Counted from the stretch's first letter, positions 7,922 through 18,680 are shown. The stretch: 61,412 bases of DNA from CAADGL01 sp964643885 (GCA_964643885.1 CAZXUI010000020.1:1-61412); one strand, 5' to 3'. Notes: a model not told the origin generated them from the letters alone. Numbers and translations: made by a program.

Positions 7922-8452
7922 ATGGCTGTCAGCCCGCTGAACGCCCGAACGACCAGCTCGCAGTTCGATCTCCAGCCCTTTCAGCGCCGCTACGCCGCGC
8001 TGATCGCCTCCTGGGCCCGCGACGAGCTCGAAGGCTACTGGCTCGCTCCGCGCACCGCTCCGCCGCTCACCGCCGCCAAGGTCGCCGCCTGGGCCGGCTT
8101 TCAGCGCGAGCCCGTTCAGCTCGTTCCCCGCGGCGGCCGCCTGCCCGTCGCCTACGGCGAGCTCAACGTGCTCAACGCCTGGCGCCGCGAATACTGGCTG
8201 GGCCACCTCGTCGTCGATCCCGCCCAGCGCGGCCGCGGCCTGGGCCTTCGCCTCGTCAGCGGCCTGCTCGCCCGCGGCTTCAGCCAGCGCGGCGCGCACC
8301 GCATCTCGCTCGTCGTCTTTCGCGAGAACGAGCGCGCCATCCGCTGCTACCGCGCCGCCGGCATGATCGACGACGGCGAGGAGCTGCACCGCTTCCCGCT
8401 CTATGACCGTGAGGAGACACTGCTGCGCATGGTCGCCCGCCCGCGCCTCTGA
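7922..8452 (+). CDS. GNAT family N-acetyltransferase
   Basis: A 176-residue acetyltransferase of the GNAT fold. The acetyl-CoA pyrophosphate loop is LVVDPAQRGRGLGLRLV (the R/Q-x-x-G-x-G/A motif), preceded by a beta strand with LGHL. The late motif B region is NERAIRCYRAAGM. The acceptor may be a protein N-terminus, an amine or an antibiotic and cannot be assigned. ATG 7922 is chosen because GAGTGGAG lies about 12 bases upstream. An in-frame ATG at 7892 is possible and would add ten residues. It is 32 bp upstream of pdxH on the same strand and may be co-transcribed. Confidence 0.82.
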   Translation: MAVSPLNARTTSSQFDLQPFQRRYAALIASWARDELEGYWLAPRTAPPLTAAKVAAWAGFQREPVQLVPRGGRLPVAYGELNVLNAWRREYWLGHLVVDPAQRGRGLGLRLVSGLLARGFSQRGAHRISLVVFRENERAIRCYRAAGMIDDGEELHRFPLYDREETLLRMVARPRL

Positions 8453-8484
8453 CGCGGCCGGCCGCGACGCCCGGAGAGATCAGA

Positions 8485-9129
8485 ATGGACAAGCCGCTCC
8501 GCCACATGCGGCGCGACTACTTCGCACGCGAACTGCTCGAATCCGACGCCGGCCACGACCCGCTCCGCCTCTTCGACCGCTGGTTCGACGAAGCAACCAA
8601 GACCGGCATGCTCGAGCCCAACGCCATGGCCGTCGCCACCGCCGACGACCAGGGCCGCCCCTCCGTCCGCATCCTCCTGCTCAAAGGCTGCGACGAGCGC
8701 GGCTTCGTCTTCTATACCAACTGCGAAAGCCGCAAAGCCCGCGAGCTCGAGGCCAACCCCAACGCCTCTCTCTGCTTTTGGTGGGCCGAGCTCGAACGAC
8801 AGGTCCGCATCGAAGGCCGCGTCGAGCGCGTCCCCCGCGCCGAAGCCGAAGACTACTTCCGCACCCGCCCGCGCGCCAGCCAGCTCGGCGCGTGCGTCTC
8901 GCAGCAGAGCCGCGAGCTCTCCGGCCGCGACGAGCTCGAGCTGCGCCTGCGCGAGCTCGAGTCGCAATATCGCGACGGCGAAGTCCCCTGCCCCGCACAC
9001 TGGGGCGGCTACCGCCTCTTCCCAAGCTCGATCGAGTTCTGGCAGGGCCGCGAAAGCCGCCTGCACGACCGGCTGCTCTACACGCGTCAGCAGGATGGAA
9101 GCTGGAAACGCACCCGCCTCGCCCCGTAA
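8485..9129 (+). CDS. pdxH: Pyridoxine/pyridoxamine 5'-phosphate oxidase
   Basis: A 214-residue flavoenzyme that oxidises pyridoxine or pyridoxamine 5'-phosphate to pyridoxal 5'-phosphate using FMN and oxygen, the last step of vitamin B6 salvage. Family marks: the N-terminal MRRDYF and DPLRLF, FMN-binding SVRILLLKG and FYTNCESRKARELEANP, the phosphate-binding RPRASQLGA and SQQS region, and a C-terminal FWQGRESRLHDR. Length and start are normal, with GGAGAG upstream. It is adjacent to and convergent with alanine racemase, a PLP enzyme. Confidence 0.95.
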   Translation: MDKPLRHMRRDYFARELLESDAGHDPLRLFDRWFDEATKTGMLEPNAMAVATADDQGRPSVRILLLKGCDERGFVFYTNCESRKARELEANPNASLCFWWAELERQVRIEGRVERVPRAEAEDYFRTRPRASQLGACVSQQSRELSGRDELELRLRELESQYRDGEVPCPAHWGGYRLFPSSIEFWQGRESRLHDRLLYTRQQDGSWKRTRLAP

Positions 9130-9168
9130 TCCCCCGCGGCGCAGCAGCCGGCTGCGCGCCGGCCGCGC

Positions 9169-10122
9169 TCAGCTCTGCCGGCCCGCCCGTTGATAGCTCA
9201 CCGTCCGGCCCGCGGCACACCCCTGGTACTGCCGCATCCCCGTCGCCCCATAGCGACAGAGCACCTCATGCTCACGCACGCCCAGCGCCGCCGCCACCGT
9301 CGCCTCATCCAGCCCATCCCCCAGCAGCACCACTTCATCCCCCGCCTTGTCGCGCGGATCGACGCTGACGAACGACGAGTTCATCCCCGCCTCGATGATC
9401 CGCTGACGCCGCCCGTTGATCATCACCGGCGCCGGCCCCAGCAGATTGCCGTACCCCGCCAGAATCAGCCCCACGTGCGGACACTCGAACCCCGTGTACC
9501 CCGCCGGCCCGTAGGTCGTCCGCACGCTCACCAGCCGCGCCGTCACACGCATCGCCCCGCGATAGAGCGCCACCCCCGGCCGAACCGCGTCCAGCCATGC
9601 CTCCGGATGATCCAGCAGCGCCGACGCCGCCGCGTGCAGCCGCCGGCCCGTCGCCCGGCCCAGCTCACGCAGCTTCGCCGCCCCCTCCGGCCGGCCCGTG
9701 TGCGTCAGCAGGTCCGTCACGTTGCCGCACGCCAGCAGCTCTTCGACCCGCTCCGCCTCGCAGCCGAACCGCTGCATGCCCGTGTCCACGCTCACCATGC
9801 AGGGCGTATCCGCCAGCCGCCGCGCGTCGGCCGCGGTGAACACCGTCGGCCGCAGCCCCAGCTCGCGGTACTCGGCCGCCTCGGCCTCCGGCGGACCCAG
9901 CACGAGCCCCGGCTTGCCCACCTCGCGCGCTTCATGTATTGAAAAATAGGCCAGCTCGTCCGCCACGCCCGTCAGCGCATCGGCCACCGCCGCCGCACCC
10001 AGCCCGTACGCATCCGCCTTGATCACCGCCAGCAGCCCCACCCCCGTGCGGCGGCGAATCCGCTCAGCCGACGACCGAACCGCCTCCAGATCGATCTCAA
10101 CCGTGATATGACGCGAGCGCAT
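9169..10122 (-). CDS. alr: Alanine racemase, short form
   Basis: A 317-residue fold-III PLP enzyme that interconverts L- and D-alanine for peptidoglycan. The PLP lysine is Lys35 in LLAVIKADAYG. Later marks are VSVDTGMQRFG, the HAAASAL segment, and RPGVALY. The segment LAGYGNLLG carries the probable second catalytic tyrosine. It is about 50 residues shorter than usual, and the stretch usually written as VCMDQ reads MNSSFVSVD here, so the active-site wall is divergent. ATG 10122 is chosen; ATG 10125 immediately before is equally possible. GGGAG sits upstream. Confidence 0.82.
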   Translation of the reverse strand: MRSRHITVEIDLEAVRSSAERIRRRTGVGLLAVIKADAYGLGAAAVADALTGVADELAYFSIHEAREVGKPGLVLGPPEAEAAEYRELGLRPTVFTAADARRLADTPCMVSVDTGMQRFGCEAERVEELLACGNVTDLLTHTGRPEGAAKLRELGRATGRRLHAAASALLDHPEAWLDAVRPGVALYRGAMRVTARLVSVRTTYGPAGYTGFECPHVGLILAGYGNLLGPAPVMINGRRQRIIEAGMNSSFVSVDPRDKAGDEVVLLGDGLDEATVAAALGVREHEVLCRYGATGMRQYQGCAAGRTVSYQRAGRQS

Positions 10123-10240
10123 CATTTCGCTCCCTGGGCGTGGACCTCCATGTCGGCCGCGCAGTCTACCCGACGCAGCGCCCGCGCAACAGTCTTTCCC
10201 GCCGCGCCCGACCCCGCGCCCGCACGCTCGCCGGCTCGCG

Positions 10241-12031
10241 CTATCGCTCCGCTGCCCCGCCGCCCCCGGACAGCCACCTCCACTGGTATCGACATGGCGT
10301 CTGACCATACGCGTACGCGCTCGCCGCGTTGCGCGTGTTCCGCGCGTCGCCCCCGTACATCCCCCACTCCACCGGCCCCACCGTCTCGGTCGCAAAGCAG
10401 TGAAGCCACCCCGCCCGGTCCGCGGCCAGAAGCTCCAGCGTCCCATCGCCCGTCACATCCGCCACCACCGGCGAGCACTCCAGCGCCGCATCGAACGCCA
10501 CACGCGTCATCACCCGCCCCTCCGCCGAATAGACCGTCAGATACCCACGCGCCGACTGTCCCTCGCGGGCCTCGAACGACGCCACGATCACCTCCGGCCG
10601 CCCGTCACGCGTCAGGTCCGTCAGCGCCGGCGTCGCCCAGGCCGTGCCGCTCAGCGGAACGCGCCACTGAACCCCCTGCGGCGAAAGCAGCGCCACCGAG
10701 CCGCCCAGCGCGCCGAACTCCCCCGCCGCACACGCCACCACCCACGGCATCGCATCGCGCCGCTCCGCCAGCGTCCGCAGCGTCGACACCAGCCCGGTCG
10801 GCCCTCGTGACTCCAGCCGATGCAGCGCCGCCATCGAAATGCTCCGACCCGCCGGTTGCGCCGTCCAGATCCGCCCCTCCAGATCACCCAGGTAGAGCGC
10901 CACCCGCTCCGGGTTCGCTCCCGGCCCGCACACCGCACCCCCCAGCCCCCCCGCCGCATCCTGCCCCGTCCACAAAACCCGCCCGTCGCTCGCCGAAACC
11001 AGCCGCAAATCCCCGTTCGCGCTCGCCACCGCAATCTGCGGCCGCTTCTCACCCAGCACGTTCCCCAGCGAAAGCCCCGCCAGCAGCAGCGGCCGCGGCG
11101 CCGAGCGCTGCGCCTCCCGCGACAACCCGCGCACCCCCGCCGAGGCGACATTCGCGACCCAGACCGTCCGGCCGTTGGCGCGATTCAGCGTCACCAGCCG
11201 CCCCGCCTGCGATACCACGGCCACGTCCAGCCGCCCGTTGCCGGTCGCGTCGAACGTCATCGGAATCGACGCACAGGGCGCACCCACCGAAGCCGTCCAA
11301 TGCACGCGGCCGTCCGGCGCAAGGCAGTACACCAGCCCGTTTCGACACGCCGCATAGAGTGCGTCATCGCCTGCGGCGATCCCCAGGATGTCGCGCGGCC
11401 CGTGCCCGCTCGGCTCCAGCAGATAGCGTGCCTTGCCGCTCGCGCCATCCACGACGACCACGCCGTCATACTCGTCCGCCGGGTCTTCGAACGCCCGTCC
11501 CAGCGACGACACGTAGATCTGCCCGTCGATCGGCAGAATCGTGCTGAACCACGTCGTCAACCCGATCGGCGCCGACCAGACGCGCTTCAGCTTCAACCGC
11601 CCGGAAATGTGCACGACCGGCGTGCTCGCGCGCCGCAGATGCTCCCGGTCCTCGTACCACGTCAGCCAATCGTCGACGCGATCGCCGAAGTCCGCATCCG
11701 TCACGCGGGTCAGCAGCCGCCGCACGCGCGCATCGCTCAACGGATGGTGCCGAAATGCGTAGTGCAGCAGATCGTCCGCGTCGTCGCGCCAGATGTGCTG
11801 CGTCTCCTGCTCCCACTTCACGACCGCCGCCTCCAGCTCGGCCGGCGTCTGCGCCCGCGTCTGTAGCGCCTGTCCATGCTGGATCGCCCACTCGAGCTGC
11901 CTGGCCCGAATGAACCACCATGTCAGCCAGGTCAGCGCCAGCACCAGCGCACCGCCCACGCCCCACGCCGCAAGCCGCCGCCACGGACGATGGCTGCGAG
12001 GTGTGGGTCTCAGAAGGCCGCTGATAGGCAA
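10241..12031 (-). CDS. Membrane-anchored beta-propeller protein (PQQ/FG-GAP-like)
   Basis: About 596 residues. A single membrane helix near residues 21-41 is followed by an extracytoplasmic linker and a beta-propeller built of repeated blades, such as GDDALYAACRNGLVYCLAPDG and DATGNGRLDVAVV, LTRDGRPEVIVAS and DVTGDGTLELLAA. The D-x-x-G-D-G-x-x-E/D-x-x turns are FG-GAP-like calcium-binding loops. The family is common on the surface of planctomycetes, often in matrix or repeat-scaffold roles. The start is uncertain: TTG 12031 is chosen because GGAG lies 8 bases upstream. The frame is open to 12226, but that part is not protein-like. Confidence 0.7.
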   Translation of the reverse strand: MPISGLLRPTPRSHRPWRRLAAWGVGGALVLALTWLTWWFIRARQLEWAIQHGQALQTRAQTPAELEAAVVKWEQETQHIWRDDADDLLHYAFRHHPLSDARVRRLLTRVTDADFGDRVDDWLTWYEDREHLRRASTPVVHISGRLKLKRVWSAPIGLTTWFSTILPIDGQIYVSSLGRAFEDPADEYDGVVVVDGASGKARYLLEPSGHGPRDILGIAAGDDALYAACRNGLVYCLAPDGRVHWTASVGAPCASIPMTFDATGNGRLDVAVVSQAGRLVTLNRANGRTVWVANVASAGVRGLSREAQRSAPRPLLLAGLSLGNVLGEKRPQIAVASANGDLRLVSASDGRVLWTGQDAAGGLGGAVCGPGANPERVALYLGDLEGRIWTAQPAGRSISMAALHRLESRGPTGLVSTLRTLAERRDAMPWVVACAAGEFGALGGSVALLSPQGVQWRVPLSGTAWATPALTDLTRDGRPEVIVASFEAREGQSARGYLTVYSAEGRVMTRVAFDAALECSPVVADVTGDGTLELLAADRAGWLHCFATETVGPVEWGMYGGDARNTRNAASAYAYGQTPCRYQWRWLSGGGGAAER

Positions 12032-12214
12032 GGCGCTCGCTCCGCGTGGCACGACGACCGACCGGCTGCCGCGGCGGGCCCGACTCGCGTAACCCGCGAC
12101 AGCACCTATATCTGCGTTCAGCGGCAGCGACAAGCCGCCACCCGGCGCCGCCGCCCCCTTTCCGCCGCCGCACAAAATCGAATCAAAACAGTCCGAAATT
12201 CCTCGCCCGACCGG

Positions 12215-12242
12215 TTGACATCGCAAAACATGTGCTTAGTAT
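12215..12242 (+). promoter_or_regulatory. Sigma70-type promoter for the prepilin-like gene
   Basis: A perfect TTGACA (12215-12220) is followed by a 16-bp spacer and TAGTAT (12237-12242), about 40 bp before the start codon at 12285. The surrounding bases are AT-richer than the window average. Confidence 0.7.
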
Positions 12243-12284
12243 GCCAATCAAGTGCTTTGGAGCTATTTCATCCCGGAGCCCCGG

Positions 12285-13184
12285 ATGCCGACTCGCCGCA
12301 CGACCGGCCGAACGCCGGCCTTCACACTGATCGAACTGCTCGTCGTCGTCGCGATCATCGCTCTCCTGATCTCGATCCTGCTGCCCTCCCTCGCCGCCGC
12401 CCGGCAGAACTCGCGCACCGCAGTCTGCGCCAGCAACAGCCGCCAGATCGCCGTCGGCTGGGCCATCTACGCCCAGGAGCACAAGGACATGGCCGTCGCC
12501 GGCCGGCCCGGATCACTCCCGGGCGACAACCTCTACTTCGTCGGCAACGGCTGGAAGTTCCGCCCCCGCTGGCTCGCCAGCCTCGGCGCCGCCGTCGAGA
12601 TCTACGCCTTCAACGAGCCCCGCCGCGACGGCGTGCATCAGAACATCGAGAATCGCCTGCTTGTCTGTACCGAAGTCGCCGACTGGACCAGCGAGCGAAA
12701 TGCCTCCTACGGCTACAACTTCCAGTTCCTCGGCAACGCCCGCCTCACGAACAACGGCTCCGGCCACTTCGTCCGCTACCCGGTCAAGACCGAGCACATG
12801 CTCTCCGCGCGGACCGTCGTTCTTGCAGACTCGCTCGGAACGGCCGCCGAGTTTCCGGCCAATCAGCGGAACCCGAACCGCCCCGACGGCTCGGCCGAGC
12901 TGGCCGCCCTCGGCAACCACGCCTACATGCTCGACCCGCCGCGGCTCACCGACGAATCGGACCGTTGCGACTCGGGTACGCGCGGCGGACCGGACGACCG
13001 CCACGGCGGCCTGGCCAATTTCGCCTTCGCCGACGGCCACGTCGCCCGCAACAAGCCCGAGGAGCTCGGCTACGTCCGAGCCGGCGACGGACGCTACCTG
13101 GTGAACGACCCTGACAGCCACAACTCGCTCTTCAGCGGCACGGGCCTCGATGCGGACCCGCCGCGGCTCCAGGATGGAAGGTAG
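12285..13184 (+). CDS. Prepilin-type N-terminal protein with H-X9-DG tail
   Basis: A 299-residue secreted or pseudopilin-like protein. It begins with a basic leader and the type IV prepilin cleavage and methylation motif AFTLIELLVVVAIIALL, so a prepilin peptidase should cleave just before the Phe. Near the C-terminus HGGLANFAFADG fits the H-X9-DG signature that accompanies such proteins in Planctomycetota, where they are often greatly expanded. The start at 12285 has GGAG 8 bases upstream. It lies 4 bp before a small membrane protein gene. It may form short pilus-like fibres or act as a surface protein; the role is unknown. Confidence 0.88.
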   Translation: MPTRRTTGRTPAFTLIELLVVVAIIALLISILLPSLAAARQNSRTAVCASNSRQIAVGWAIYAQEHKDMAVAGRPGSLPGDNLYFVGNGWKFRPRWLASLGAAVEIYAFNEPRRDGVHQNIENRLLVCTEVADWTSERNASYGYNFQFLGNARLTNNGSGHFVRYPVKTEHMLSARTVVLADSLGTAAEFPANQRNPNRPDGSAELAALGNHAYMLDPPRLTDESDRCDSGTRGGPDDRHGGLANFAFADGHVARNKPEELGYVRAGDGRYLVNDPDSHNSLFSGTGLDADPPRLQDGR

Positions 13185-13188
13185 GAAT

Positions 13189-13344
13189 ATGTCGACTCCG
13201 TCGCCCACACCCAACGCTCGCTCCGCCGCCACGTGGCTGCGCCGCGCCGGCATCGCCGGTTTCCTGTTCTTCTTTCTCAAGGGAATGACCTGGCTCGTGC
13301 TGGGCGTGGTCTTTACCGACGGCTGCATCGCCGATATCTGGTAG
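13189..13344 (+). CDS. Small one-helix membrane protein
   Basis: A 51-residue protein with a basic N-terminal segment (TWLRRAGIAG) and one hydrophobic helix (FLFFFLKGMTWLVLGVVF). It begins 4 bp after the stop of the prepilin-like gene and ends 67 bp before the heme oxygenase gene, so it is probably co-transcribed with both. A purine-rich GGAAGGTAGG precedes the ATG. No family is recognised. The conserved-looking FFFLKGMTWL may be functional. Confidence 0.7.
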   Translation: MSTPSPTPNARSAATWLRRAGIAGFLFFFLKGMTWLVLGVVFTDGCIADIW

Positions 13345-13411
13345 TGGACGCCCGGCCGCCGATCGGCCGGGCCGACGACGTGCCTCCAATGACCCCTGCA
13401 CGGGAGAGATC

Positions 13412-14047
13412 GTGAATCCGATTTCGATGCGACTTCGTGAAGATACGCGTGTGCAGCACGAGCGGGCCGAGTCGGCCGCGTTCGAGCAGGCTCTTTTCCG
13501 CGGCACGCTGCCGCGCGAGCTCTACGTCGCCATGCTCGCCCAGCGCTTCGTCATTCATCGCGTGCTCGAGGCGGCCATTCGCGAGGCCGCGCCGCGCGTT
13601 CCCACCTTCGACGTGCTCGTCACGCCCGAGCTGCTCCAGGCGGAGAATCTCCGCGCCGACCTGGCCTTCTTCGGCTTCGATGCGGACACTGCCGAGCCCT
13701 GCCCCGCCGCGGCGGAGCTCATCGCCGCGATCGAGAGCGCCGCCCGCCAACAACCGGCCGCCCTGCTGGGCTTCTACTACGTCTTCGAGGGCAGCAAGAA
13801 CGGCGCCCGCATCATCTCCGAGCGCGTCCGGCAGGCCTACGACCTGACCGGCAGCGACGGCACGCGCTACCTCGACCCCCACGGCGCCGCCCAGCGCGAG
13901 CTCTGGCGCCAGTTCCGCGACCGCATGGATGCCGTGCCGCTCTCCCCCGAGCAGGCCGACGCGGTCATTGCCGCCGCCCGGCTCACCTTCGACTGCGTCA
14001 CGCGCATCGGCACCGAGTTGCTCGAGCAGCACACCGCCGCGGCGTAG
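13412..14047 (+). CDS. Heme oxygenase (biliverdin-producing type)
   Basis: A 211-residue all-helical protein of the heme oxygenase family, which opens heme to biliverdin, iron and carbon monoxide. The proximal heme-ligand histidine is His16 in VQHERAE. The distal helix motif is FYYVFEGSKNGARI, matching the usual Y-V-x-E-G-S-x-x-G pattern with its glycines. The GTG start at 13412 has GGGAGAG a few bases upstream. It lies third in a probable operon after the prepilin-like and small membrane proteins. The family supplies iron or makes bilin chromophores for phytochromes. No phytochrome gene is present here. Confidence 0.87.
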   Translation: MNPISMRLREDTRVQHERAESAAFEQALFRGTLPRELYVAMLAQRFVIHRVLEAAIREAAPRVPTFDVLVTPELLQAENLRADLAFFGFDADTAEPCPAAAELIAAIESAARQQPAALLGFYYVFEGSKNGARIISERVRQAYDLTGSDGTRYLDPHGAAQRELWRQFRDRMDAVPLSPEQADAVIAAARLTFDCVTRIGTELLEQHTAAA

Positions 14048-14314
14048 AAGCGATCCGCGATCCGGCGACGGGCACCTGTGGCGGCGCAGGTGTCTCGCCC
14101 GCCTGAATCCGGGTGGTACGGGCGTCTCGCCCGTACCTTGCCTTCGCGCGACACTGCTATGCGAGCCGTGCAATCCCGCCGCGCGCAACTCGTGCAGCGC
14201 CGGCTTCTCGCCCGCACCTCTGCCCCGAACCGCGGCCGTCTGGGAGCGAACCAACTCAAAAACCGCCCGCGCACCACACGGCATCCACCTGACAACAAAC
14301 CGCAACCGCCCCCA
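14048..14314. repeat. Intergenic region with a family B palindrome
   Basis: The interval between the convergent heme oxygenase and AbgT genes has no gene. At 14115-14137 lies the perfect palindrome GGTACGGGCG/CGCCCGTACC with loop TCT, preceded by GGGT. Related copies lie at 18681-18742 and inside a gene at 40353-40464. The rest (14140-14314) shows no recognisable feature. Confidence 0.8.
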
Positions 14315-16441
14315 TCACCCCGCCGGCGAATACACCAGCGGCCCGCCGACACCCAGATCCCAGCCCATCTGAATCCACGCCACGAGCAGGATCGTCCACA
14401 CCACCAGGAACGTGAGCGTATATGGCACCATCATCGAAATCAGCGTCCCGATCCCAGCCTTCGGGAAATACTTCTGAATGTATACCAGCACGATCACCAG
14501 ATACGCATTCAGCGGCGTGATTACATTCGTCACGGAATCGCCGATCCGGTACGCCGCCTGCGTCAGCTCCGGACTCACACCCACCATCATGAACATCGGC
14601 ACGAAGATCGGCGCGAACATCGTGTACTTGGCCGACATCGACCCCACCAGCAGGTTGAAGCACCCCGTCAGCAGAATGAACGCCACCATCAGCGCCCCCG
14701 CCGGCAGCGCCGCCGCCGCCAGCGCCTGCCCGCCCGTGTGTGCGAGCATCACGTCCAGCCGCGAATACTTGAAGTATTCGATGAACTGCGCCGCGAAGAA
14801 CGCCAGCACGATGATCGGCGCCATCCCCGCCATCGACTCTGTCATCATCTTCGCCACGTCCCGCCCGCCGCGCAGCTTCCCCGTCGACAACCCGTAGACC
14901 ACCCCCGGCACCAGGAACGCGAAGAAGATCAGCGGCACGATCACCGCGATCCAGCGATCGAACGGCCCGCTCGTATCCTTCCCATACAGCGGAGAGCCCG
15001 GCATCGTCGCCAGGATCGCCACGCCGCCGACGATCAGCGAATTCGCCGCCGTCGCCAGCGCCAGCCCCCGCGCCTCGACCGCCTTCATCCCCCCGAACGC
15101 CAACGCATACACGAACCAAGGCAATACAAATACGCCCGCCGCCACCGGAATGCACAGTTTCAGCCACAGCGGCGGCGCGGCCCACACGCTCGCCCCGCTC
15201 GCCGCCACCCGCGGCGCCGCTTCCGCCAGATCGCTGAAATACGCCCCCAGCGACGCAAGCCCCGCACCCTGCGCCGAAAGCCCGCTCGCCAGCACCTCAT
15301 ACAACCCCCGGAATGCAAAGAAGGGCGAGCTCGGAACCGCCAGCGGACCCACCGCCGCCACCACGAACAGCACGAACAGCAGAAACACCCCCACCCCGCT
15401 CACCAGTGAATGTCCCCCCGCCGCCGCAGCCAGATCCTCCTGCGAAACCGGCCGCGGCCCGCCCTCTTCCGCGCTCTTGCGCGAAAAGCGATGCTCCACG
15501 AACCACGCCGTCGTCAGCCAGCCCGTCAGCGTGATCAGGAACGTCGACGCGATCATGAACCACCAGTTGCAGGTCGGCGCCACCTGGTATTCCGGATCGA
15601 TCACCTGCGCCCCGATCGTGCTGAGCTGCGCCAGCATCGGATCGAGCCCCGTCACCAGCAGGTTCGCGTTGAACCCCGCCGCCACGCCCGCAAACACAGC
15701 CGCAATCCCCACCAGCGGCGAGCGCCCCACCGAGATGTACAGCGCCGCCGCCAGCGGCGGCAGAACCACGTACCCGCAGTCGATCCCCATCGACGACATC
15801 ACCCCCAGAAAGATCATCGTCGGCGTCAGCAGCGCCCGCGGCACCACCAGCACGAATGCCCGCAACGCCGCCGCCAGCAGCCCCGACCGCTCCGCGATCC
15901 CGATCCCCAGCATCCCCGTCAGAACCACCCCCAGCGGCGGAAACGCCATGAAATTCGCCACCATCGTCCGCAGACACCAGTACAGCCCCTCGCTCGTCAA
16001 CAGGCTCTGCGGCCGGATCACCGGCCGCTCCCGCGCCTCCCCCTCCAGCACGTAGACCGCCTCACCCTCCTCCCCCTCCCCCGGAACGCTCACCGCCACA
16101 ACCCGCCGCTCGTCCGCGACCAGCTCCAGCACCGGCTGCCCGTCCTCGTCGAACTTCGGCCGGATCCGCGGCCGCCCCTCGTGCAGCACGGGCTCGCCAG
16201 CCGCATTCACCACCGGCTCGAACGCCTGCCGGATCGCCCGCGGCTGAACCCGCCAGTCCATCCGCACCGCCAGCCACGAAACCCCCATCACCACGACCGC
16301 CCCGATCACGAACAGCATCGCCGGGTCGGGAAGCTTGTTCCCCAGCCACTCGATCCAGTCGAGCAGGCCGCGCCGCGCCGCCCGCGGCCGCGCAGGGGGT
16401 GTCGGAGAAGACTGCGGAATTGCGCCGGGTCGTTCGGCCAT
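14315..16441 (-). CDS. AbgT family transporter, enlarged
   Basis: A 708-residue polytopic membrane protein of the AbgT family. Known members import p-aminobenzoyl-glutamate or export sulfonamides by ion coupling. Family signatures are present in order: LDWIEWLGNKLPDPAMLF at the N-terminus, GIAERSGLL, SSMGIDCGYVVLPPLAAAL, GFNANLLVTGLDPMLAQLST, FFAAQFIEYF, and the late GDSVTNVITPLNAYL. Typical members have about 500 residues. The excess is mainly a hydrophilic insertion after the first membrane helix (about residues 60-145, with repeated ADERRVV- and GEGEEGEAVYVLEGE-type segments) and a longer middle loop. ATG 16441 has GGGAGG just upstream. Confidence 0.88.
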   Translation of the reverse strand: MAERPGAIPQSSPTPPARPRAARRGLLDWIEWLGNKLPDPAMLFVIGAVVVMGVSWLAVRMDWRVQPRAIRQAFEPVVNAAGEPVLHEGRPRIRPKFDEDGQPVLELVADERRVVAVSVPGEGEEGEAVYVLEGEARERPVIRPQSLLTSEGLYWCLRTMVANFMAFPPLGVVLTGMLGIGIAERSGLLAAALRAFVLVVPRALLTPTMIFLGVMSSMGIDCGYVVLPPLAAALYISVGRSPLVGIAAVFAGVAAGFNANLLVTGLDPMLAQLSTIGAQVIDPEYQVAPTCNWWFMIASTFLITLTGWLTTAWFVEHRFSRKSAEEGGPRPVSQEDLAAAAGGHSLVSGVGVFLLFVLFVVAAVGPLAVPSSPFFAFRGLYEVLASGLSAQGAGLASLGAYFSDLAEAAPRVAASGASVWAAPPLWLKLCIPVAAGVFVLPWFVYALAFGGMKAVEARGLALATAANSLIVGGVAILATMPGSPLYGKDTSGPFDRWIAVIVPLIFFAFLVPGVVYGLSTGKLRGGRDVAKMMTESMAGMAPIIVLAFFAAQFIEYFKYSRLDVMLAHTGGQALAAAALPAGALMVAFILLTGCFNLLVGSMSAKYTMFAPIFVPMFMMVGVSPELTQAAYRIGDSVTNVITPLNAYLVIVLVYIQKYFPKAGIGTLISMMVPYTLTFLVVWTILLVAWIQMGWDLGVGGPLVYSPAG

Positions 16442-16555
16442 CACTGCCTCCCTTGGCTCTCAGTTGGTCTGCGGCCCGAAACCGCGAATCGAGCGGGCAT
16501 TGTAGCTACCCGCCCCACCCCGCCTACCCGGTCGCGCCGGCAGCGCTCATGCCCG

Positions 16556-16628
16556 TCGCGACTCTCCGATCTCAAATCACAGATTTCAAATCTCAAATCT
16601 CAAATCTCAAATCTCAGATCTCAAATCG
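16556..16628. repeat. CTCAAAT heptamer tandem tract
   Basis: About nine imperfect copies of CTCAAAT or CTCAGAT. Identical-type tracts lie at 20036-20056, 23593-23628, 35104-35200 and 35696-35722. Confidence 0.9.
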
Positions 16629-16690
16629 CACCCGCCGCCACGGTCCATCCGCCCCGCACATTCGCGACCCACCCGCGCCCCTGCCCCACG

Positions 16691-16757
16691 CGCCGCACGG
16701 CCCCCCCTTGCCGCACGGCCCCCCGCGCCGCACGGCCCCCCCTTGCCGCACGCCCCC
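16691..16757. repeat. GCCGCACGGCCCCCC tandem repeat
   Basis: Four copies of CCGCACGGCCCCCC-like units at about 17-18 bp spacing, alternately separated by TTG and GCG. Confidence 0.8.
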
Positions 16758-17050
16758 TGCCACCTCCGTCTGCCACTTTGACACCCCGCCGCGACCTTTC
16801 AGCCCCCATCTCCCGCCCGCCCAAACTCCCGAACCCCTTCCCCCACAACGCTTTAGCTCACCGCCGCCAAGCCCCCGCCCGCCCTGGCACGCCGCTTGAT
16901 ACTGCCACCCTGCGTCGCCGCCACCGGTCTGTCCCCGGGGCGGCCCGCGCCGGCCGCGTGCGTTCGCGCCGGCCGCATTAACCGGAAATCAGTTCAATCT
17001 GGGCGCAGCGGGCGGGAGATCACCGGCCGCTCGGATAGGAGAGAATCTCG

Positions 17051-18679
<1,629 letters not shown>

Positions 18680-18680
18680 C

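Larger units (their letters stand above)
16442..17050. other. 609-bp intergenic region upstream of groEL, repeat-rich
   Basis: It separates the divergent AbgT and groEL genes. It holds a CTCAAAT heptamer tract (16556-16628) and a C-rich tandem repeat (16691-16757). No CIRCE operator (TTAGCACTC-N9-GAGTGCTAA) is present. No clear promoter can be called. Confidence 0.7.

Noticed and set aside
5305..8406. A 1033-residue Pro/Arg-rich plus-strand frame
   Set aside because: It is antisense to four plausible minus-strand genes and covers part of a fifth, and its composition is that of a high-GC shadow frame.
16442..17050. CIRCE operator for groEL
   Set aside because: No TTAGCACTC-N9-GAGTGCTAA or near match is present.
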